From BMS3ABIN03 sp964418885 (lineage in GTDB: Bacteria; Bacteroidota; Ignavibacteria; Ignavibacteriales; Ignavibacteriaceae), in NCBI GenBank assembly GCA_964418885.1, contig CAYQNW010000138.1, forward strand, positions 1 through 5,114: a DNA stretch of 5,114 nt, given 5' to 3'. Position 1 is the first letter of the stretch. Every line of letters starts with the position of its first letter. The notes beneath the pieces were generated by a model. That model was not told the DNA's origin. It saw nothing but the letters and a program-made list of their open reading frames with translations, and did no database searches. Both the position numbers and the translations under genes were made by a program. This document shows, piece after piece, positions 1-5,114 of the stretch.

Positions 1-1185
<1,185 letters not shown>

Positions 1186-1272
1186 TAAATTTTTATTCAC
1201 AGGTTTGTTTTCTCTTATATTTATCAGACTCTACTCTTTCTTCTTTCATTTTATTGTTTTTTATTTGAATTT
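1186..1272 (+). other. 23S-5S internal transcribed spacer
   Basis: An AT-rich stretch of about 87 bases, with strongly T-rich and CT-rich runs on the + strand, separates the end of 23S from the first paired base of 5S. It contains no tRNA and no reading frame of note. It is presumably transcribed and removed during rRNA maturation. The pairing partner for the 23S processing stem would be upstream of the 23S 5' end, outside this window, so the processing sites cannot be placed. Confidence 0.8.
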
Positions 1273-1382
<110 letters not shown>

Positions 1383-1389
1383 TTTTTTT
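1383..1389 (+). terminator. T-tract after 5S, possible end of the rRNA operon
   Basis: Seven consecutive T residues directly follow the closing strand of 5S helix I. In some rRNA operons such a tract ends transcription together with 5S structure, but the 5' strand of helix I is about 100 bases upstream, so this is not a compact intrinsic terminator hairpin. A weak dyad, TTAAAC at 1393-1398 and GTTTAA at 1419-1424, lies downstream without a following T-run. Termination here is an inference with modest support. Confidence 0.35.
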
Positions 1390-1553
1390 ATTTTAAACCT
1401 TTTCGGATCACAATCCTAGTTTAATCAAAACCTATTAGTGAAAAGTCAAAGGGGCATATTAAGGATAAACTAGCAGCAGTTAATTTGTTTGTAACCTATT
1501 AAGCATCTTTCCTTTATTCAATCAAACTAAAAAAAGTAATTATCTTTTAGTAC

Positions 1554-1571
1554 GTGTATCATTTAATACAC
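1554..1571. promoter_or_regulatory. Inverted repeat, candidate operator upstream of the GH31 promoter
   Basis: GTGTAT at 1554-1559 and ATACAC at 1566-1571 form perfect six-base arms around a six-base centre, an 18-base dyad of the size bound by dimeric repressors or activators. It covers the region where a -35 element would lie if the TATAAT at 1588 is the -10 box. The arms can be extended by TAC/GTA (1551-1553, 1574-1576) if a two-base bulge is allowed. The regulator is not in the window. Chance occurrence in AT-rich DNA is possible. Confidence 0.4.
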
Positions 1572-1579
1572 CTGTAGAT

Positions 1580-1593
1580 TAAATTTGTATAAT
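1580..1593 (+). promoter_or_regulatory. Candidate promoter -10/-7 region for the GH31-GH2 genes
   Basis: Two promoter-like boxes abut here. TAAATTTG at 1580-1587 matches the Bacteroidota -7 consensus TAnnTTTG. TATAAT at 1588-1593 is a perfect sigma-70 type -10 box. Neither has a good upstream partner at the expected distance: no TTTG is found 19 bases before the first, and no TTGACA-like box about 17 bases before the second. Initiation would give a leader of roughly 65-80 bases before the GH31 start. A weak or absent -35 would fit a promoter that needs an activator, but this is inference. Confidence 0.4.
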
Positions 1594-1601
1594 AATTTTA
1601 T

Positions 1602-1617
1602 TTGGGTACTATCCCAA
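1602..1617. promoter_or_regulatory. Inverted repeat just downstream of the candidate -10 box
   Basis: TTGGG at 1602-1606 and CCCAA at 1613-1617 form perfect five-base arms around a six-base centre. It begins nine bases after the TATAAT box, so it would cover the transcription start or form a small hairpin at the 5' end of the leader. Its centre is 47 bases from the centre of the upstream dyad. The arms of the two dyads differ in sequence, so they would not be bound by the same protein in an obvious way. Confidence 0.3.
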
Positions 1618-1668
1618 TACCGAATAATTCTTCATTAAGATGAATTTTTTAATTTTTGATTCTAAAAC

Positions 1669-4545
1669 TTGAGCAATTCATTTCATTTAGCAGGGAAATA
1701 TTTTTTGAATAATAAATTACTGGCTACTCTTTTAGTATTATTGATTATTTCGGCGGGACTTAATTATGCTATTGCCTATCAAAAGCAATCGGACGGAATT
1801 GTCTTTAAACTTAAGCAGGTTAAGGTAACCGATCCACGCCTATTAAAAATTCAAATATGCTCTGATGAAATAATTCGTGTTATTGCATCGCCAGTTGATT
1901 CTTTTTCAACACGTGCCAGTCTTATGGTAAATAAAACCAATTGGCAACCTGCTAACTGGTCCGTTAAAGAAGAAGGTAGTATTGTAAAAATTTCGACTTC
2001 TAAAATTACTGTATGTGTCGATTCAATAACTGGTAAAATAGAATTTTATGATAGTAATAATAATTCACTCTTGAATGAAAAAAATGGTGGTGGAAAAATT
2101 ATTACTCCTGCTGAAGTGATGGGCGAAAAGACTTATCATATTCAACAACTTTTAGAGCCTTCTGAAGGAGAAGCTTTTTACGGTCTCGGTCAACATCAAA
2201 ATGGTGTTATGAATTATAAGGGACACGATGTTGATCTATGGCAATACAATATAATTGCTGTCAATCCTTTTCTTGTTTCTAATAAAAATTATGGAATCCT
2301 GTGGGACAACAATTCCCGTACAAAATTAGGAGATATTCGTGATTATCAACCAATAAATACACTCAAGCTTTATGAAAAAGATGGAACAGAAGGAGGCCTT
2401 ACTGCAGAATATTTTAAAGACACTGAACTTACATCTCTATATACTTCACGTTCAGAATCAAGAATTGAACATGAATTTATTGATGTTAATGATGATTATC
2501 CGGAAGGATTCAGACAAAATGTAGCTGCTGTTCGTTGGAGTGGAGAAATTGAATGTAACGAGCCCGGCATTCATAAATTCAGATTATACTCTTGCGGCTA
2601 TACCAAAATGTTGCTGAACGGTGAATTAGTTGTTGATTCGTGGAGACAGAATTGGCTGCCTTGGACACACATTTTAAAACTGAATATGGAAGCCGGTAAA
2701 CGCTATCAAATTAAAATTGAATGGATACATACAGGTGGGTACATTGGATTAGATTATCTTACACCGGAAAATAAAGAAATCAAGAATTATACATCTCTAT
2801 ATTCAGAAGTTGCTGATCAGATTGATTATTATTTTATTCATGGTGATAACCTGGACCAGGTAATTCATGGTTATAGAGAAATTACCGGGAAAGCTGCAAT
2901 GATGCCGAAGTGGGCGATGGGCTTTTGGCAATGTCGTGAACGTTATAAATCTCAGGATGAATTACTTTCTGTAGTTAAAGAATTTCGACAGCGGCAAATT
3001 CCGATTGATAATATTGTTCAGGATTGGTTTTACTGGAAAGAAGATCAATGGGGGAGCCATGAATTTGATAAGTCGCGTTATCCCGATCCTGAGGGAATGA
3101 TTAAAGAGCTTCACAATAATCTTCATACGCACACTATGATTTCTGTTTGGCCAAAGTTTTATGTAGGTACAAAACATTATAATGAATTTAAAAAACGTGG
3201 CTGGCTTTACATGCGTAATGTTGAAAAAGGACAAAGAGATTGGGTAGGACCGGGTTACGTTTCAACTTTTTATGATGCTTATAACTCAGATGCCGGGAAA
3301 CTTTATTGGAATCAAATAAATAAAAATCTTTTTTCAAAAGGATTTGATGCATGGTGGCTGGATGCAACTGAGCCTGATATATGTTCCAATCTTTCAAGGA
3401 AAGAAACAATATTACGGGAAGAACCAACAGCGTTAGGATCAGCATCAAGATATTTAAACACTTATTCTTTGATGAATTCAAAAGCAGTCTATGAAGGGCA
3501 GAGGGAAGCCAATCCAAATCAACGTGTTTTTATTCTTACCCGTTCTGGTTTTGCCGGACAACAGCGATATGCCGCGACAACCTGGAGTGGTGATATTGCA
3601 TCACGATGGGAAGATTTAAGTAATCAAATTTCCGCAGGTTTAAATTTTTCTTTATCAGGTCTTCCGTATTGGACTACCGATATCGGTGGTTTTGCAGTTG
3701 AACAAAGATATGAACACCCGGACAGTGCGAACCTTGCTGAATGGAGAGAGCTAATGACACGCTGGTTTCAGTTTGGCACTTTTTGTCCTCTGTTCCGTGT
3801 GCACGGGCAGTATCCTTATCGTGAAATGTTTAATGTTGCGCCCGAAAATCATCCGGCATATCAAACTATGCTTGCTTATGATAAATTGCGCTACCGTTTG
3901 ATGCCGTACATTTACTCTTTAACCGGTATGGTTACTCAAAATGATTATACAATTATGCGTGCATTAGTTATGGATTTTGGAACTGATAAAAATGTTTTTG
4001 CTATTGGTGACCAGTTTATGTTTGGTCCTGCTTTATTAATTAATCCTGTAACAGAATATAAAGCAAGATCGCGTAATATTTATTTGCCTGAAGGGATTGG
4101 TTGGTATGATTTGAAATCCGGAAAATATTTTGAAGGTGGACAGATAATTGATGCAGATGCCCCTTATACGGAAATTCCAGTTTTTGTAAAAGAAGGCTCT
4201 ATTATTCCTTGTGGTCCTGATATTCAATATACCACAGAAAATCCTGTAGATACAATCAGGTTATTTGTTTACACCGGGACTAATGGATCGTTTAATATAT
4301 ATGAAGATGAAAATATTAATTATAATTATGAAAAAGGAAAATTCTCTGTTATTCCGATAAGTTATTCGGAATCGGATCATAATCTCACTATTGGAAAAAG
4401 GGAAGGGAAGTTTCCCGGCATGCTGCAAACAAGAGTTTTTGAAATTATTAAGATCGGTAAAGAAAAACCTTCCGGTTTAAATTTTAAATCGAAGCCGGAT
4501 AAAACTATTAAATATGACGGGACAAAACAGGTAACCAAGCTATAA
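1669..4545 (+). CDS. GH31 alpha-xylosidase with inserted PA14 domain, exported
   Basis: This 958-residue GH31 glycoside hydrolase most likely removes non-reducing-end alpha-1,6-xylose from xyloglucan oligosaccharides. A hydrophobic stretch (residues 17-31) followed by AIA (34-36) suggests a cleavable signal peptide and periplasmic location; there is no lipobox. The N-terminal sandwich (about 37-240) contains FYGLGQ (170-175). A PA14 domain occupies about 242-367. The catalytic barrel (about 413-720) has VQDWFYW (450-456), WWLDATEPD with predicted nucleophile D565, and WSGD with predicted acid/base D642; FRVHG (709-713) follows. The C-terminal beta domains include a DUF5110-like segment (FVYTGTNGSFNIYEDE and onward) near the end. 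Length and PA14 position match the xyloglucan-active Cellvibrio/Bacteroides type. The start is TTG, first after an in-frame TAA at 1663, with no clear Shine-Dalgarno; a second TTG at 1705, behind a weak AGGGA, gives a more compact signal peptide and is a real alternative. The next in-frame ATG is residue 86, too late. An alpha-glucosidase activity is less likely but not excluded. Confidence 0.93.
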   Translation: MSNSFHLAGKYFLNNKLLATLLVLLIISAGLNYAIAYQKQSDGIVFKLKQVKVTDPRLLKIQICSDEIIRVIASPVDSFSTRASLMVNKTNWQPANWSVKEEGSIVKISTSKITVCVDSITGKIEFYDSNNNSLLNEKNGGGKIITPAEVMGEKTYHIQQLLEPSEGEAFYGLGQHQNGVMNYKGHDVDLWQYNIIAVNPFLVSNKNYGILWDNNSRTKLGDIRDYQPINTLKLYEKDGTEGGLTAEYFKDTELTSLYTSRSESRIEHEFIDVNDDYPEGFRQNVAAVRWSGEIECNEPGIHKFRLYSCGYTKMLLNGELVVDSWRQNWLPWTHILKLNMEAGKRYQIKIEWIHTGGYIGLDYLTPENKEIKNYTSLYSEVADQIDYYFIHGDNLDQVIHGYREITGKAAMMPKWAMGFWQCRERYKSQDELLSVVKEFRQRQIPIDNIVQDWFYWKEDQWGSHEFDKSRYPDPEGMIKELHNNLHTHTMISVWPKFYVGTKHYNEFKKRGWLYMRNVEKGQRDWVGPGYVSTFYDAYNSDAGKLYWNQINKNLFSKGFDAWWLDATEPDICSNLSRKETILREEPTALGSASRYLNTYSLMNSKAVYEGQREANPNQRVFILTRSGFAGQQRYAATTWSGDIASRWEDLSNQISAGLNFSLSGLPYWTTDIGGFAVEQRYEHPDSANLAEWRELMTRWFQFGTFCPLFRVHGQYPYREMFNVAPENHPAYQTMLAYDKLRYRLMPYIYSLTGMVTQNDYTIMRALVMDFGTDKNVFAIGDQFMFGPALLINPVTEYKARSRNIYLPEGIGWYDLKSGKYFEGGQIIDADAPYTEIPVFVKEGSIIPCGPDIQYTTENPVDTIRLFVYTGTNGSFNIYEDENINYNYEKGKFSVIPISYSESDHNLTIGKREGKFPGMLQTRVFEIIKIGKEKPSGLNFKSKPDKTIKYDGTKQVTKL

Positions 4546-4554
4546 TCAGGAGAG

Positions 4555-4570
4555 CCTTGCTTTAACAAGG
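4555..4570 (+). other. Small intercistronic stem-loop between GH31 and GH2
   Basis: CCTTG at 4555-4559 pairs with CAAGG at 4566-4570 around a six-base loop, ten bases after the GH31 stop. No T-run follows, so it does not look like an intrinsic terminator. It could tune mRNA stability or processing between the two genes. A second dyad, TAGAT-T-ATCTA at 4572-4582, follows immediately. Both are short and may be chance. Confidence 0.35.
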
Positions 4571-4588
4571 ATAGATTATCTAATATTT

Positions 4589-4594
4589 GAGGAA
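4589..4594 (+). promoter_or_regulatory. Ribosome binding site of the GH2 gene, supports the TTG start
   Basis: GAGGAA lies eight bases before TTG at 4603, an ideal spacing for a Shine-Dalgarno site. An in-frame TGA at 4588-4590 overlaps it, so translation cannot begin further upstream in this frame. This decides the TTG start, because the first in-frame ATG is codon 134, deep inside the sugar-binding domain. Confidence 0.75.
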
Positions 4595-4602
4595 CAAAAA
4601 AA

Positions 4603-5114
4603 TTGAATAAATCTATACTTAGAAAAATTATTAAGACTGTATTGTTTTATTTTTTTATTACAGCATTACTTGGTTGTTCGCCAAATACAACTCAAATAAG
4701 AAATACTGAAAATTTTTGTAACAACTGGAAATTTCATTTAGGGGATATTGAAAACGGTAATGAAATTGATTTGAAGGATTCTTCATGGAGATCACTTAAT
4801 CTTCCTCACGACTGGAGTATTGAAGGAGAATTCAGTAAAGATAATCCTGCCGGTGTAGGAGGAGGAGCACTTCCGGGTGGTATCGGCTGGTACAGAAAAA
4901 CTTTCACTTTACCCGAAGCTGATTCCAGCAAATTAATCTTTATTGATTTTGATGGAATTTACAGGAACAGCGAAGTATGGATTAATAATCATTATCTCGG
5001 TATGCGTCCTTACGGTTACAGTTCTTTCAGATATGAGTTAACTCAGTATTTAAATTATGGAAATAAAGAAAATGTATTAGCAGTAAAAGTTGATAATTCA
5101 AAGCAGCCGAATTC
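4603..5114 (+). CDS. GH2 beta-galactosidase-like lipoprotein, partial (N-terminus only)
   Basis: The first 170 codons of a glycoside hydrolase family 2 enzyme run off the right edge. Residues 1-25 form a lipoprotein signal: K3, R7, K8 and K11, a hydrophobic core (12-23) and lipobox LLGC with lipidated C25. The following residues SPNTT are neither Asp at +2 nor an acidic surface-export tag, so the outer membrane facing the periplasm is the simplest location. The rest is the GH2 sugar-binding jelly-roll domain with its usual marks: NNWKFHLGD (40-48), LPHDW (67-71), a glycine-rich VGGGALPGG loop (85-93), GWYRKTF (95-101), FDGIYRNSEVWIN (116-128), PYGYSSFRYELT (136-147) and VKVDNSKQPN (161-170). 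The catalytic barrel is not in the window, so activity is inferred; beta-galactosidase is most likely from resemblance and from the GH31 neighbour, while beta-glucuronidase or beta-mannosidase is less likely. It starts 57 bases after GH31 on the same strand, probably co-transcribed. Confidence 0.88.
   Translation, partial: MNKSILRKIIKTVLFYFFITALLGCSPNTTQIRNTENFCNNWKFHLGDIENGNEIDLKDSSWRSLNLPHDWSIEGEFSKDNPAGVGGGALPGGIGWYRKTFTLPEADSSKLIFIDFDGIYRNSEVWINNHYLGMRPYGYSSFRYELTQYLNYGNKENVLAVKVDNSKQPN

Larger units (their letters stand above)
1390..1668 (+). other. Intergenic region without a gene between 5S and GH31
   Basis: About 280 AT-rich bases hold no convincing protein gene, tRNA or recognised riboswitch. 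The left half (1390-1550) shows nothing beyond a weak dyad and a nine-base direct repeat (AACCTATTA at 1429-1437 and 1493-1501) that could be chance. The right half holds the promoter candidate and two inverted repeats listed separately. A ten-codon reading frame starting with ATG at 1640 ends in a TGA (1670-1672) that overlaps the TTG start of the GH31 gene. Confidence 0.75.

Noticed and set aside
1429..1501. Nine-base direct repeat AACCTATTA (1429-1437 and 1493-1501)
   Set aside because: One pair of nine-base repeats in about 280 AT-rich bases is readily expected by chance, and no third copy or regular spacing was seen.
4548..4565. AGGAGA right after the GH31 stop followed by TTG CTT TAA, a possible two-codon frame
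   Set aside because: The gap from AGGAGA to TTG is only three bases, too short for efficient initiation, and the frame has no content; the GH2 gene has its own better site.
2962..4568. Antisense reading frames opposite the GH31 gene (63-109 codons)
   Set aside because: They are shadows of a long, well-conserved coding sequence on the + strand and show no domain or independent ribosome binding site.
5109..5114. Window ends exactly on an EcoRI site (GAATTC), possible cloning boundary
   Set aside because: Other GAATTC sites occur at 3474-3479 and 4828-4833, the left edge has none, and the terminal bases encode the QPNS expected in this GH2 segment, so it is most likely coincidence.

Overview
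The window holds the 3' end of a bacterial ribosomal RNA operon (partial 23S, then a complete 5S) followed on the same strand by two genes for glycoside hydrolases: a complete family GH31 enzyme that carries a PA14 domain and looks like a xyloglucan-type alpha-xylosidase, and the first 170 codons of a family GH2 lipoprotein that looks like a beta-galactosidase. All four genes read on the + strand. I found no tRNA, CRISPR array, insertion sequence, transposase or phage feature.

The source is probably a polysaccharide-degrading bacterium of the Bacteroidota/Chlorobiota/Ignavibacteriota group. This is inferred from AT-rich coding sequence, the PA14-bearing GH31 next to a lipoprotein GH2 (a pairing typical of Bacteroidota xyloglucan loci), and CATATCGAC in the 23S domain V. 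A clear Shine-Dalgarno sequence before the GH2 gene and TTG starts for both genes argue mildly against a classical Bacteroides-like species, which rarely uses such sites, and favour a relative such as Ignavibacteria. No database comparison was possible, so the taxonomy is tentative.

Layout: 1 to about 1185 is the 3' part of 23S rRNA (end of domain IV, all of V and VI). About 1186-1272 is a T-rich spacer. 1273-1382 is 5S rRNA, followed directly by seven T residues. 1383-1668 is an AT-rich intergenic stretch with no gene; it holds a plausible promoter flanked by two short inverted repeats. 1669-4545 is the GH31 gene. A 57-base gap with two small dyads and a ribosome binding site leads to the GH2 gene at 4603, which runs off the right edge.

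The two enzymes would act in sequence on xyloglucan oligosaccharides: GH2 removes terminal beta-galactose from side chains, which exposes alpha-1,6-xylose on the glucan backbone for GH31. Both carry export signals, GH31 a cleavable signal peptide and GH2 a lipoprotein signal, so the work is expected in the periplasm or at the outer membrane. The genes are ordinary members of known families. The less explained part is the control region between the rRNA operon and GH31, and the unusual start region of the GH31 gene.
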